Below, piece after piece: positions 1-11,679 of a stretch of DNA of 64,000 nt; within the stretch, counting starts at the first letter, position 1; the number at the start of each line of letters is the position of its first letter. The notes beneath the pieces are model-generated. The model did no database searches, was not told where the DNA came from, and worked only from the letters and a program-made list of their open reading frames with translations. Source of the DNA: Bactericera cockerelli (Eukaryota > Arthropoda > Insecta > Hemiptera > Triozidae). The position numbers were made by a program, and so were the translations under genes. The stretch lies in NCBI GenBank assembly GCA_024516035.1, contig CM044964.1:9059736-9123735 (forward strand). The letters run 5' to 3'.

Positions 1-160
1 CTGAGATTTTTACAATCCCACAGCTGATTGACTTAACAAAGAGAGACCTGAGAGGTCATTCACCTCACCATCATCCTCCGCAGAACAAAAATAGATGGTT
101 GAACACATCGATCCTAAAGTTATAAAAAGTTACCAAGTGTATGTTAATCACGAGCGTGAT

Positions 161-424
161 TTTTTTTTTTTTAAGTGGGGTTTAACGTCGCTTTCAACTG
201 CCATGGTCATATCACGACGGGGGTTTTACCCTCCATTCGCAGGAAACTCACAAACCTGCTACTCACATTGACCTCACCCAGCCTGAGTGGGGCCGGGAAT
301 AGCCAGCGTCACGAGAATTAGAATTTGAATGGTCAACCATCCAAGTCTTAACCTCACTGGATGTCGCTTAACTTCGGTGTTCTGAAGGGAACCGGTGTAT
401 TCAACATGCCATCGACGCTGGCTT
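161..424 (-). mobile_element. 5S-rRNA-headed SINE, full copy 1
   Basis: On the minus strand it starts GCCAGCGTCGATGGCATGTT, then GAATACACCGGTTC, AAGTTAAGCGAC and GGATGG, in the order and spacing of 5S rRNA (including the internal control region), and ends in an A-rich tail (plus-strand T run at 161). It is flanked by a 12 bp target duplication, ACGAGCGTGATT (150-161 and 425-436). A 5S-headed SINE belongs to the SINE3 class. The body includes TGGGTGAGGT and a GCAGGTTTGTGAGTTTCC block. Confidence 0.92.
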
Positions 425-763
425 ACGAGCGTGATTAAATTTGATCACAATGGTCGATTTTATGAGATAGGTTCAACATTACACATGAGATATACATTAT
501 AAGTTCTCAAATTAGTTATTGTTATTATAGACTATTTGGAGTTCCACAAGAGAAGCCCCAATTATCACACCAACCTCTATTATATCTATGGTGACCAGTT
601 GATATGGTTTTAACATCCTGATTTGAAATAGTCAGGACGGGTGTTTTACCCTCCATTTGGTGGGACGTACCAGCTACCAACATTAACCTCATACCGCCTG
701 GGTAGTGCCGGAAATACCACCCTCACATGTTTGGAGGTAATAGAATTTTGTTCGAAAAGTTTG

Positions 764-838
764 CTCCAACCGGGGATCGAACTCGGGATCTCTGGACTAC
801 GGGCAGTAGTCACAACCAATACGCCACGGAGGCTGCCT
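764..838 (-). mobile_element. tRNA-like SINE head, separate family
   Basis: Minus strand has CCTCCGTGGCGTATTGGTT and CGAGTTCGATCCCCGG. The B box is perfect; the A box is diverged. Body not defined. Confidence 0.65.
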
Positions 839-1089
839 CTCCATGTAGAGTGTGGAGTCCTATGTATGTAGGCTGTGAAGATACCGACTACCCCACAGTA
901 TGGAGTCCAGGCGCAAGTCCCAATTCTTATCAATAAGGAAGACCTATACTTCCTGTGAGCACTGAGCAGGCAGATAGTAACCTTATAACCAGGTTCTGGT
1001 ATTCTAACAACCTTACTGGGTCCTATTCCAAAAAAGTTACACTTGAATTTTACGATGGTACTTACGTTGAATAAACAAGTTCCTTCTCG

Positions 1090-1445
1090 TTCTGTCACTG
1101 AAGTTAAACCAACGTCCAGTGAGGTGCGCTATTCCTGGCCCAATCCAAATTAAACTCACCCAGACTAGGTTGGGTCGTGAATAGCCAGCATCACGAGGGG
1201 TTAAACTAATATGAATACTTGAATAGTCATCTCTCCAAGTTCTAACCTCGCTGGGACGCTGCTTAACTTCAGTGGTAGAACGAGAACTTCTGTACTTTCT
1301 ATTTTCTACCCACATTAACCTCAACCAGACTAGTTTAAACTGAGAATAGCCAGCATCACGAGGGAATGAACTAATATGAATAGTCATCTATCCAAGTCCT
1401 AACCTTGCTAGGGCGTTGCTTAACTTCAATGATAGAAAGAGAACT
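1090..1445 (-). mobile_element. two adjacent degraded 5S-SINE copies
   Basis: Two head-to-tail segments (about 1130-1280 and 1310-1440) with CCAGACTAGG, CAGCATCACGAGGG and TTGCTTAACTTC blocks of the family. They are not flanked by clear duplications; they may be a segmental duplication of one insertion. Confidence 0.75.
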
Positions 1446-1449
1446 GGTG

Positions 1450-2140
1450 TATTTTCTATTTTTAATGACCTTTAAACAAGGGCAGTAAAAATTGTATTTT
1501 CTATTTTAAATTTTTAAACGCTGTATTTTTTTACCTTTATTGTTTTTTTAATATTTCAAAAAGAAAATTTTTTAATACTGTATTTTGTATTTATTTAACT
1601 GCCCTCTCAATTCTAATTATCACAGAGGAGATGAAAGTATTTATGACACGCGGCCCAAGGTCCCGTATCCTAATAACCTTGCTGGTGGCTGGTCCACTAT
1701 GGTCCAGTCTGGGCCGGCATGAATGAATGGAACCGCTTTGTTACGTGGGACAGATCCCGTTTTAGGCCAAAGGTTAAGTTAGGTCGAGCCCGGCAATAAG
1801 TTGGGCAGGTGACGAGCTCCAGCATAATGTGACTTGAAAATCTGATGTAATAACAGGGAATCTTTGGTCGGCTGAAATGGTGAGTATGTTGTGTGGAAGA
1901 GGAAGGGACTGAAATGGTGGGAATGTTGTGTGGAAGGGGCTGAAATGGTAGGTATGTTTTTTTTTTCCCTTGTTTATATTATTAATATTGTCTATTTTTA
2001 TATTTACCATTATTTGTCTGTATATAATTATATGTTCTTCCTACTAATAAAGAGTTTCTAAAAAAAAATAAAAATAAAAAGGGGACTACATGAGGTATTT
2101 CATGTTAGGTATATTATAAGTTATATTCTACTAAACTTAT
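1450..2140. other. no gene seen
   Basis: AT-rich with A runs; apart from a short GTTGTGTGGAAGNGGCTGAA duplication at 1885-1945 nothing is recognised. Confidence 0.6.
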
Positions 2141-2749
2141 AAGTTGTCGCTCTGGCCGAGTGGAATAGAATTGCCTGTGGCAATCTCTTCCACCCAAAAA
2201 AAGACAATCGACATGGAATGTAACTACAACTGTTAAAATGTTTAGAATTTTCTTCAATATCCCTATTTTTTATTACCTATGGTACCGTACTAAGAATAAC
2301 GGGCTTGGTAGGAAGAGAAAGGTTTTATTCTTGTCCGTTGATTCACGGGCGAGGTAACATTACTTTATTCTTATTACTTTTAATCTCGTTTTGTCATTTT
2401 ATCTTTGTTTGAGAATAATATATGACGTACTTATACTGTAACGTGTAAAGAATGGAATTATAGGTGATACGAGGCAGCTATGCAGATAATTATATCGTGT
2501 TATTTTTATATTTATACAGTTTCCATTTATACCTATTCATCATAATAATTATGCATTGATACATAAAAATATAAATAGCTCTTATGTAATATCTATAACT
2601 CCTCTTTGTGGTGTACCTACACACTCTTAACCGGCTTAACCCCCTCTAAGGGTTGGGTGGAAGAGATTGCCACAGGCAAGAACCCCGCCCTTTAGGTAGG
2701 ACATTAGCTTCATTCTTGTTTCTTTGTACGCACATCTGGAAGATGTGCG

Positions 2750-3080
2750 TACAACCTGGTCAGATGGAAGATCTCTGAGGATGATAGATGTGATTGTGGA
2801 AACATCCAGACGATGTCCCATCTACTAGAATGCCTCAACTTACCAGTCACATGCACTCAACATGATCTAGCAGTTGCAAGCGAACCTGCGGTGCAAGTAG
2901 CGTCTTTCTGGGAAGAAGTTATTTGACAATTTCTTCATATTCAACACGGACACGAAAAGTAAGTAAAATATCACTAACCCTTGATCAGGCTTCGTTTACC
3001 TTTAATTCATTATTCCCTTTCATTGTACCTGTATATAAAAAATGCAAATAAAGTTTCATCAAAATTGTTGAATAATAATA
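2750..3080 (+). mobile_element. LINE 3' fragment with reverse-transcriptase C-terminus
   Basis: The frame at 2750-2926 reads DDRCDCGNIQTMSHLLEC and ends PAVQVASFWEEVI before TGA. The C-x-C...H...C knuckle (CDCG, QTMSHLLEC) is typical of the carboxyl end of jockey/R1-like non-LTR polyproteins. The 3' UTR ends with AATAAAG and a short AAT repeat. 5'-truncated, inactive. Confidence 0.8.
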
Positions 3081-3303
3081 ACTTTGCAAACTAGCCTTAC
3101 TAAATATTTAACACCCTGTGGGACTCGAACCATTGACCTCCAGGTTACAAGTCCGCGTCTGCCGCCTTATTGATCAAGCTACAGAGACCGTTGAAGGGGA
3201 TACATTTATAACATTTTAATCAAAGGAAAATATACCAATGAAGCCCTTCCTTGTATACATAATATGTATATTATATTATATCTATAATATAAATAATAAC
3301 ACT

Positions 3304-3576
3304 TTTTTTTTTTTTTTTTTTTTTTAATTGGGGTTTAACGTCGCTTTCAACTGCCATGGTCATATCACGACGGGGGTTTTACCCTCCATTCGCAGGAAAC
3401 TCACAAACCTGCTACTCACATTGACCTCACCCAGCCTGAGTGGGGCCGGGAAAAGCCAGCGTCACGAGAATTAGAATTTGAATGGTCACCCATCCAAGTC
3501 TTAACCTCGCTGGAAGTCGCTTAACTTCGGTGTTCTGAAGGGAACCGGTGTATTCAACATGCCATCGACGCTGGCT
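3304..3576 (-). mobile_element. 5S-rRNA-headed SINE, full copy 2
   Basis: Near identical to copy 1 and in the same orientation, with a long T run on the plus strand at its tail end. Target duplication AATAACACTT on both sides (about 3295 and 3577). Low divergence from copy 1 suggests recent activity. Confidence 0.92.
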
Positions 3577-3579
3577 AAT

Positions 3580-3712
3580 AACACTTTAGTGGAAGGTAAC
3601 CACCAGACGAGGTTAATGCTCAAAGCATTTTCTACCACCTAACCCTCAGAGTCTTATTGTTATTTGGTCACAAACTCAAATTAATGAGGAAATATTCATG
3701 CACTGGGTGGGA
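3580..3712. repeat. dispersed repeat J (SINE-like)
   Basis: GTGGAAGGTAACCACCAG, ATTTTCTACCACCTAACCC, TGGTCACAAACTCA, ATTCATGCACTGGGTG. Other copies: 8400-8600 (inverted; includes a B-box-like GTTTGAATCTCACC and a possible A box), 50050-50185 and a piece at 63825-63855. Confidence 0.65.
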
Positions 3713-3719
3713 TTTTTTG

Positions 3720-4770
3720 TTATGCACCAAAGTGCATTAAATCCTTAATTGTTAAAGACGTACCAGGAAAACGATGTGAGATGGCAGCAGCCAAAACCAA
3801 TCCAGCTACACGAATCTTGAGCTCCAGTCGTGCGAGAATTGATTAGGAAATCCTTTGTCCACTTGAAACTGGTTTAATTAAATTGCCAAGAAAATCCCCT
3901 TGTCAATTCTTAAATGAGCTCAAATAACTGAATCAAATCTGTCATTTCTGTCATTAGCAATAGGAAATTTATTCCGATATGAATATCCAAGAACTTACTC
4001 TGATAAGTATAATTTAATGTGCAAATACGAAGTAATTGTTTCGAGAGTAGTGTAGAAGTAGGTATCATTAAAACATTAGTTGTATTAAGGTAACCGATGT
4101 AGGTATCATTGAAACAATAGTTATACGTAGGTCACTGATTTTTACTGGTGTTATTTTATGTGTTGATAAAAAAAATTGATTTAACAGATTATTTTTTTTT
4201 GTTTGTTTGTTTTTTTTTTTTTTTTTTTTTTAACAATTCTTTGGTTAAAACTAAAGCAAAATTTATATGACAGATGTCCACAAAAACTCAAAAATAAATA
4301 ATAAAATAACTATCGAGGGTGGATATAACACCTATGGCAGTCCCTTCCAAACTTTATTTATTAATTTATCAACCACTTATGTTCACTCAAGCACAGATAG
4401 ATAGAAGATAGGTATAATATTCTGCCCGCTACCTGTTACGTATCGCGGCTATGGAGCCACTAAAGTTACACCAGTGACTCAATTGAATGATGGAATATTG
4501 TGTTCACTATACGTCGACTTTGTTCTGATTCTACTAGAGAGGAAGTTGGCAATTTCAAGTTTGCAAAAACACAGTCAGGGGAATTTTTCGCAATGTCAAC
4601 CATTTTCAAGATCAACGTGGAATACCTACCCTGCACGTCAAAATGTCGGTTAGAGGGTTTTTTTTTTGCTGAATGCTGAATAGATGGAGTTTTTTTATTT
4701 CTATATTTACGTCACTGACCGGACTCCGGACTCAGTTCAAGATGGCTCGTACACTATGACCTCCAATTCG
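3720..4770. other. no gene seen
   Basis: AT-rich with long T runs at 4190-4235 and a short duplicated GTAGGTATCATTRAAACA at 4050-4115. No coding sense. Confidence 0.6.
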
Positions 4771-5019
4771 CTGAAGAATCACAAATCAGACATCTTCATG
4801 AACCTCAACCAGCCTAGGTTGGGCCGGTAATGCCAGCATCACGAGTGCGAGTAGATTGTTGGTTACACACCACTGGTCCGGATCAGAACCATGCCTTAGG
4901 TCCGAATTATAAAACAGGATTAAATTTAAGACAAGCCAAACCCTACCACACTACTCCAAATCGGAGTTTCAACCCATCACAGTGCACTATTGTCTGACTT
5001 GAAGGACTGTCTGGCTTAT

Positions 5020-5205
5020 CTTACGGTTGGGTGGAAGAGATTGCCATAGACAATAACCCCGCCCTTTAGTTAGGACATATGTATTTATCTATTTTATTAT
5101 TATTCCATTTTTTTATAATAATTATTTATACTGTACAAATGTACAAGTAAGTACATAAATGTCTTTGTTAATATAAAGCATTTACTTCTAATAATAATAA
5201 CTTAA
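5020..5205 (+). mobile_element. LINE-type 3' tail
   Basis: GGTTGGGTGGAAGAGATTGC, AACCCCGCCCTTTAGTTAGG, then an AT-rich stretch and a terminal AAT repeat. The same tail, often ending in AATAAAGTGT, occurs at 2636-2700 (+), 8985-9150 (+), 32697-32850 (-), 35527-35685 (-), 38380-38545 (+), 45412-45580 (+), 45722-45915 (-) and 52604-52810 (+). All are 5'-truncated. Confidence 0.75.
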
Positions 5206-5595
5206 TTCTGTTTTATGATTTGAGTTCTTGTTCTGAGTTCCTGTTTTATGATGCAGTCAAAAGCAACGTTAGCCCAAAAGAAAACCAGTGATAAACATCA
5301 GTAGCTTGATCGATAAGACGGTGGACTTGTAACTTGGAGGTCAGAGGTTCGATTCCCAAGTTGGACAAACATTTAGTTAAGACGTGTGTAAGTTACTGTG
5401 ATTGACACAAATAAAATGATAACATTAACAAAAATAAGGAACTGACCCACCTGTGCATGTTCATATCAGAGCTGAGTCACATCCTTCAAATCTTGCCTCG
5501 ACTTTACTTCACTATAATCGCATCCGATTTGACCAATCTAATCGCGAGAATCGTAAATCTACGAGTTGATTGAGTTGGCTACATGTTGCAAAGCC

Positions 5596-5800
5596 CACCT
5601 CAGCTAGCGTCGATGGCATGTTGAATACATCAGTTCTCGTTGTCACTGAAGTTAAGCAACGTCCAGAGAGGAGAGGATTCGGATGGGTACCCTCGTGATG
5701 CTGAGTATTTCCAGCCACATTCAGGCTGGGTGAGGTTAATTTGAGTATCGAGTTTGTGACTTTCCAGCGAAATGGGGGGTAACGTCCTGGATTAGGACGG
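5596..5800 (+). mobile_element. 5S-rRNA-headed SINE, plus-strand copy
   Basis: Starts TAGCGTCGATGGCATGTTGA, then TTAAGCAACGTCC, GGATGGGTACC and AGGCTGGGTGAGGTTAAT. The tail is lost. Confidence 0.85.
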
Positions 5801-5829
5801 GGTATTACCCTATGTTACCTACCGTGCAG

Positions 5830-6800
5830 ATTTTCTGGATGCAATATGAATCATGTATGCTTAATAATGATTCACAGGAGAGTTCAATGTCATCTTTAGG
5901 ACTTAGCATGAATAATGACATAATCGGGTGATTATGTATTGTTTGATAATCGGATGACCTAAGGAAATACATTAGAGATGACCTAAAGTCTTAAAAAATA
6001 ATCTGTATAAGTATTTTAAAAAGCAATTCTTCGGTTGGTCACATGTTGTCATCATCTTCCACTACAGGGTTGGGGCATGGGGCATTGGTGGCAATGGAAC
6101 ATCCGCTCGAATGTACGTATGATCCCCACACAGGAACATGGCAGCTGACACATTGATATTGTATACGATTTCCGGACCTTTCAACTCGGACGATTTCCGG
6201 TCACTAATAAATAATTTTCCGTAATTTCTTGATCGACACATCAACGAAAACAATATTCTAGAAAGCTAGACGAAAATCTGACTTGATTCTACCAGTTTAA
6301 ACTGGTTTTAGGTGCCAATCAATTCGAATGTTAGAAAATTTCTATGCAGCACACCACTCACGGGTTAAGATGGCCGAGAGGCAGAATATCTTCTGCTGCT
6401 TAGTCATCAGGTTGTACAACTCGGACCAGGATAACCTTTTAGGAATGCTATGAACTTCTGGCTTTTTCCCAGCTTCAAGTTACAAAAACCATGATGAGTC
6501 AATAAATTAATAGCCTTAAGTGAAACACTATGGGGCGAATTATGAAACAGGATTAGTAATAATAAGAAAAATAATGTTGGTTGGTAATGTTGGTTTATTT
6601 CACACAAATCTGTATTATACATCATAAATTCCATTATATTCAAATATTTGCAATATTTTGAATTATGTACCTATGAAGCGGCTGTATGAGCTTATTTTTG
6701 GCCCACTGCCAATCTTCTAAAAACAAATATGTACACACAGATACAGCAATAAAATTTATACATCGAAATATATACAAGAGGTGAATGGACATGGGAAAAG
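5830..6800. other. no gene seen
   Basis: AT-rich flanking DNA; short open frames have no codon bias. A MITE end (GAATTATGAAACAGGATTA) lies near 6538. Confidence 0.55.
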
Positions 6801-7065
6801 TGAAAGGGCGGAATTCATAGACGTTTTTGCAATACCTCTGTGGCGCTAAGTCACGGATTGCGTAAAATAGAATAGAATATACCTTGTTTATAATGCCGAG
6901 GTAAGACTGAAAAGTCCCTTTATTCAAACAGTCAAACAGGTCTTATTGTATTTTATAGGATAAATATTTAACAATTGTGTATTGTATAAGATAGGGAAAA
7001 CAGACGTTTAGCAATGACTTGACTCATAGAATTTGTCTATTAATTTCGCCCTAAGTCTGCTAAGA

Positions 7066-7731
7066 ATAAGTTGAGTGGGATGATTCAAAAAGGCCTTAAG
7101 CATTTTTTTTTCCAAAACTGGGTCATGCATGCAATGAAGAATACAGGGGAAGAAGGATGAAGGTCCAAAATTTCGAAAATTGAGTTAGATACCTACGGAT
7201 TAAAGTCCTTTGATAGTGTAAAAATACGTAGACATGTTAAAAATATGGAATAAGGTTAAGGGTGAGTAGATATTTACATTTTTAAATCATGTGGTCAGGG
7301 GAAGAAAGATGAGAGTCACATCGCTTGTAGGGAAGAAAGATGATGAGAGTCCATGATCTTGAAAGATGAGAGTCTAAAAGTTTACAAACTTAAAATTGAA
7401 TTATCTCAAAATCAAAAAAAAAAATGGACATTCAACATTCATCTTTTTTCCCCTGGCCTCTTCTTATGCATACTGCGTTATTTATCTTTCAATTGAGATA
7501 GACAGCTAAATGGGCTTTCTTCCACCCTGTCGTAGGGAAAAAGTTTATTTGGGGGCGTAACTTATATGATAACTAAGAAGGTTTTTTTTTACTCTTGGTG
7601 TCCAGCTTCTTTGTTTTATCTTAAAACAAAATAAATGTAATTCCCACAGAATAAAGTTTAATATCTCATTATAAGTTGTCCAAAGCCCATGGCCCTTAGT
7701 ACGTGCTACTTTTGCTTATACGACCCTACCT
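7066..7731. other. probable 3' flank of ttk, no gene seen
   Basis: Contains a three-fold GGGAAGAAAGATGA-type motif (7150-7365) and TTTATT (minus-strand AATAAA) signals, which could serve cassette C polyadenylation. Nothing else is recognised. Confidence 0.45.
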
Positions 7732-7893
7732 AATGTCGGGTCCACACTAAGCGAACATTGTTAGCTAACAATGTTCGCGAACAATGTTCGCTAACAATGT
7801 TATTTCAAACAAGTCGTAAAAACATTTTCTAATGCCGGGTCCACACTGCGAACATTGTTAGCTAACAATGTTCGCTTAGTGTGGACCCGGCAT
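7732..7893. repeat. fold-back MITE in the putative 3' UTR
   Basis: Ends are ATGTCGGGTCCACACT and AGTGTGGACCCGGCAT. The right part (7832-7893) is by itself a nearly perfect hairpin of about 60 nt centred on GAACATTGTTAG/CTAACAATGTTC, a 24 bp perfect palindrome; the left half repeats the same core. It lies 46 bp beyond the cassette C stop codon. Confidence 0.85.
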
Positions 7894-7938
7894 AAGGGCG
7901 ATATACCCTTATTATCGTACCTTACTTGTCTTTCTCTC

Positions 7939-8310
7939 TCACTTTTCTATCTTTCTCATCTTCTTCGCATACCCCCTCCTCATCATCATTGTCTCTCCAT
8001 CTCCTTCTTGCTCGCACTCGCGTCTCACTTTCGCAATGATGTCCTTCACGAGTTGCTCCTCCATCTCTCTCGCCTTCCCGTAGTCCTTCTCGTCGAAAAT
8101 CTTGTCGAGTTGCGTCACTTCCGCCAGAGAGGGCAGCACTGGCGTGACCTGCGCGGAAACCTCACGCGCATACTCGCTGTTGTGCTTGGCGTGAACGTGC
8201 CCGAGATACCCCTTCTTCGATTTGAAATACTGCTTGCACACCTTGCATGTGTGGAGATCGGAAACGCTTTTCTCCACCGGTGGCGGCGCTAGGTGTGCCG
8301 GTGTGTGGAC
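7939..8310 (-). CDS. ttk: ttk cassette C, exon 4: second finger and coiled C-terminus
   Basis: Acceptor ttctcatcag|GTC, phase 0. It begins VHTPAHLAPPPVEKS, completing the previous finger, then LHTCKVCKQYFKSKKGYLGH, VHAKHNSEY: a C-x2-C-x12-H-x3/4-H finger. A charged helical tail follows (LDKIFDEKDYGKAREMEEQL, then VKDIIAKVRRE) and it stops after KKMRKIEK. Shadow frames on the plus strand are not genes. A fold-back repeat begins 46 bp past the stop, so it would lie in the 3' UTR. Confidence 0.87.
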   Translation of the reverse strand, partial: VHTPAHLAPPPVEKSVSDLHTCKVCKQYFKSKKGYLGHVHAKHNSEYAREVSAQVTPVLPSLAEVTQLDKIFDEKDYGKAREMEEQLVKDIIAKVRRECEQEGDGETMMMRRGYAKKMRKIEK

Positions 8311-9403
8311 CTGATGAGAACAGGATCGGAGAAGAATTAGAAACGATGTTAGTCATCTGAGATTGATACTGAAGATTATCTTTGTCTCGAATCACTCGAA
8401 TGACCTATGATTTGGTCGGGTATTGGTAGTCAATTGTTTAACGTGCTAGTCCAGTTTGAATCTCACCCTGTGCATGATTTTTTCCTCATTAATGTGAGTT
8501 TGTGACCATTAATAATAAGACTCTACTCTAAGGGATAGGTGGTAGAAAATGCTTTGAGCATGGTGATTACATGCCACTAAAGAGTATTATTATTATTTGG
8601 GAAATGTTACGCCAATTTTGAGTCTTTCAAAAAGACGTTAATCAATAGATAATCTTTTTAGGTACCAAGTGTAGTCTGCTGTACATTATGTTTCTTATGG
8701 GACGAAATCTCACACCGCATTAGACCTCCTCATGAGACCTCCTGAAAATTATTAGAAGAGAAACAAAACCGGCTTTTCTATTCGAAAATCGTCACTGTCA
8801 GAGAAACACGCCCTCTCCTATTTCAGACACTTATTAGAAAAGTCGAAAGACTGGACAGGACACACTTCAAAAACCCTATGGTGGTTTACAAACATTTCGT
8901 CAATATGGCGCCTATTTACTTTCTATGGATTTTGATTCCTTAGAAAATGATATTTTTTCCAAACACAAAGCACTGATGCCCCTAAGCTTTAGTTAGGACA
9001 TATGTTTTTATATAATTTTCTATTCTTTTTCATGTTTGTTGTATATATCTATTGTTTTCATTTTTTTTTATTGTTAAAATAATTATTTGTTTTGTACATT
9101 ATGTCCATTTATATCTAATAAAGTGTAAAATAATAATAATAATAATAATAAACTTTCCAATGATATGCACCACTTAATTTCAGGAAATTTGACGATAGGG
9201 CGTGTTGCTCTGCCAGTGACGAAATTAAGATAAAAATTATATATATATTTGATTTATTTGTATCAACAACAAAGTGTTATTACAAAACAGTAGGCAATTA
9301 CATAATTAGAGACAAGTTAAAAATAAAAATAAATTATAATGAAGGATTTTTTTTTCTTCTCTTTCCTATTATTTTCTTTTTATTTAAGATAAAAATTAGT
9401 CAC

Positions 9404-9618
9404 CTTATACTTGTGGCGGTACCAATGCGTGCGGCTCGACAACACCTCCCCGCAAAGTTTGCACACGCACGAGCCGTCTTTGTTCATGAGGTATTCCAGG
9501 AGGTCTTTGCGGGTCAGAATGTCGTCCTCAGGAGGGCTGGGTGAGGAGCTGTTGGAGTCCTCCAGATCCGAGGATTGGATGAACGAGAGGAGGCTTTCGG
9601 AGGTGAGGAAGTGAACGC
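9404..9618 (-). CDS. ttk: ttk cassette C, exon 3: linker and first part of a split C2H2 finger
   Basis: 215 bp, acceptor tcgcctccag|GCG, donor TATAAG|GTGACT, phase 1 in and phase 0 out. Encodes VHFLTSESLLSFIQSSDLED, a Ser/Pro stretch, TRKDLLEYLMNKDGS and the finger start CKLCGEVLSSRTHWYRHKYK. The second zinc-binding His is supplied by the next exon (VH), giving C-x2-C-x12-H-x4-H. The intron thus cuts the finger just before its last ligand. Confidence 0.86.
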
Positions 9619-9701
9619 CTGGAGGCGAGAAAACAATCAGAAGGTAAGTCAGTTTATTAGCTTCACCACTAGTCGTGAAAGAAAAATGCGTTTCGGTACT
9701 A

Positions 9702-9825
9702 TTAACACATAGACGACTGGCATGTTTTTAGTAAGTTCTCCCGTGGGACCGGCGATGTTTAGGCTATTCACAGGCGTAGTACATGCGTGTACCACCGGTG
9801 GTACACCCGGTCGTCCAAGTGTTAA
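9702..9825. mobile_element. TTAA-flanked MITE with palindromic core, copy 1
   Basis: Runs TTAACACATAGACGAC to GTCGTCCAAGTGTTAA with the core GTACCACCGGTGGTAC. TTAA at both ends is the target signature of the piggyBac superfamily. It lies in the intron between cassette C exons 2 and 3. Confidence 0.8.
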
Positions 9826-10016
9826 AGATAAACAATGGACTGTCTTAACCTATAAAATAAATCGAAGTAAGAATTTTATGAATCTATTTTGGTTAACCAA
9901 ACTGGAAGAAGATTTTTCCTCTTCCAAAAGAAAAATGACTTCCTTCCAGTTCGTCAATTTTTCTATAGTCGAATCCACTCTGGTTAGATAGAAAAATACG
10001 TCTGAATTCTACTTAC

Positions 10017-10154
10017 CTGAGCCGAACACTTCTGGCTCGTCCAGGTAGCCATCTTGTTCATCACGTGCCGTCACCGAGGGTGATGATGACGTCATAAGAC
10101 TCCGCAGCACATCCTCACACTCTACCACATCAGCCGCCTCTCCACTGTAGTCCA
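10017..10154 (-). CDS. ttk: ttk cassette C, exon 2: acidic linker
   Basis: 138 bp, acceptor tctccctctag|TGG and donor GGCTCAG|GTAAGT, phase 1 both ends. Encodes DYSGEAADVVECEDVLRSLM and ARDEQDGYLDEPEVFGS. Acidic, no known domain. Too short to stand out as an open frame; it rests on splice sites, phase and acidic composition matching its neighbours. Confidence 0.8.
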
Positions 10155-10265
10155 CTAGAGGGAGAGACACAGACAGTTGAACTTTAATATTATGACATCG
10201 GAAGTATTTTTTTTTTTTAATTTGGGCTTGATGTCGCTTTCAACTGCATGGTCATATCACGACGA

Positions 10266-10912
10266 TTTTTTACTTTCCTTATCTTATAATAAGGAAAGTA
10301 TTGTATTCGTCGAAAATTTGACCTACATAGTTTTTCACATTTCTGGACGAATCATGGCCTCAGGATACCAAAAAAGTTGTTTTCAGCCATTGGTCCGTGC
10401 GTCTGTCTGTCTGTCTGTCTGTCTGTGTGTGAACAGGATATCTCAAGAACGGTAAAAGCTAGAGACTTGAAATTTGGTACCTAAATTGATTTTATACACC
10501 AGACGAACCACGAAACTTTTGGTTGAAATCGGCCGCATTCTGCGGCCACAGGGCCGCAAATGCTAGCCGCAAGCGCTGCTTCTTTAAATTGGTTAAAGAT
10601 ACAAAATTTTTTAGAGAACAACATTTTCTTAGATTAAAAAAATAATAGGGGTCTATTCTGATCATTTTTTTGATATCTTGAACATTTTGGAACTCGGTCC
10701 CAATTTACCGGTATTTCGGGGGGACCCGCTTTGACTAACTTTTTTATTATTCATCCTACATGGGGGTTGTGACATATCAAATTCAATGATTTTGAAGTGC
10801 TTATAACGAATTTTGTATTGGTTTTTAGTTATCTGTTACCGTTGAGTCACCAGTGGCGGAATTCGACTCCTTTTTGGGGGATAAGGAAAGTCGTGTGATG
10901 TTTACACCAGAT
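10266..10912 (+). mobile_element. unclassified 0.65 kb element F, copy 1
   Basis: Begins TTTACTTTCCTTATC, ends GATAAGGAAAGTCGTGTGAT, TTTACACCAGA. The interior has a GTCT repeat and blocks GGCCGCATTCTGCGGCC and GGGACCCGCTTTGAC. The short inverted ends contain ACTTTCCTTAT. It is inserted beside a 5S-SINE tail. Confidence 0.75.
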
Positions 10913-11384
10913 TTTTTTTTTTTAAATTTGTAGATACCTACAAGTGATTTTTTTTTTATATAATATAATTTATGATATTAAAACAACTTATTCTAGTGGT
11001 ATGTTTAATCACTTGACATAATTATAACTTTAAAAAGTGTTTTATTTATTAAACAACAAACATAATTATCAAAGTTGGTAGATAAAGTCCAGAGAGGGAT
11101 TGGGAGGAAAAGTCCCCAGAATACTCGATGCATTCCCTCTCTGGATCGCCAAGGACAGAAAATGGTAGAGTTTGGTCTTGGCTTTTGGGTTCAACATCGC
11201 TTTCAACAACTACATGGTCATATAACGACGGGCGATTACGTTTAAGCATTAATTCTCATAATATAACGATAACGGAAAGTCATGCTACCCACATAAACGT
11301 CACCCAGCCTGGGTAGGACCGAAAAGTAGGTATAAAAAAAGTAATTCCTCTCTACCTTCCTCTCTAGTAATTCCTCTCTAGTCT

Positions 11385-11670
11385 GTCCCGGTAGCTCAGT
11401 GGTAAATCAGTATAATCAGTATAAACAGAAAAGTGAGAAGTTGTACTAGATGTGCATGAATATCGGCACTCTGTGGCGGCAAATAAAGGCGGCACTCTGT
11501 GAATCTAGAGATTCCCGAGGTCGCGGGTTCGAAACCCAGCCGGGACATGACAAGTTATCCTCCCATTTGGGATTTTTACCACATAATAATACGTCTTGGG
11601 CTTACTGCTGGAATAATGGGACTTTAATAGTCCTTATCGGGCAGTATAAATAAGGCGATATTATTATTTT
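11385..11670 (+). mobile_element. tRNA-headed SINE, family B, with internal insertion
   Basis: Same head and body as the copy at 34177 but about 80 bp are inserted after the A box (11404-11485), ending in a repeat of the GGCGGCACTCTGTG segment, as expected from a partial duplication. It lies 10 bp from the donor of cassette C exon 1. Confidence 0.85.
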
Positions 11671-11679
11671 TATTATTAC

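Noticed and set aside
300..424. Genuine 5S rRNA gene
   Set aside because: The head continues into a SINE body and tail, has target duplications, and differs from 5S at many positions.
7855..8292. 145-codon plus-strand open frame
   Set aside because: It is the shadow of the zinc-finger exon on the minus strand, which has splice sites and C2H2 ligands.
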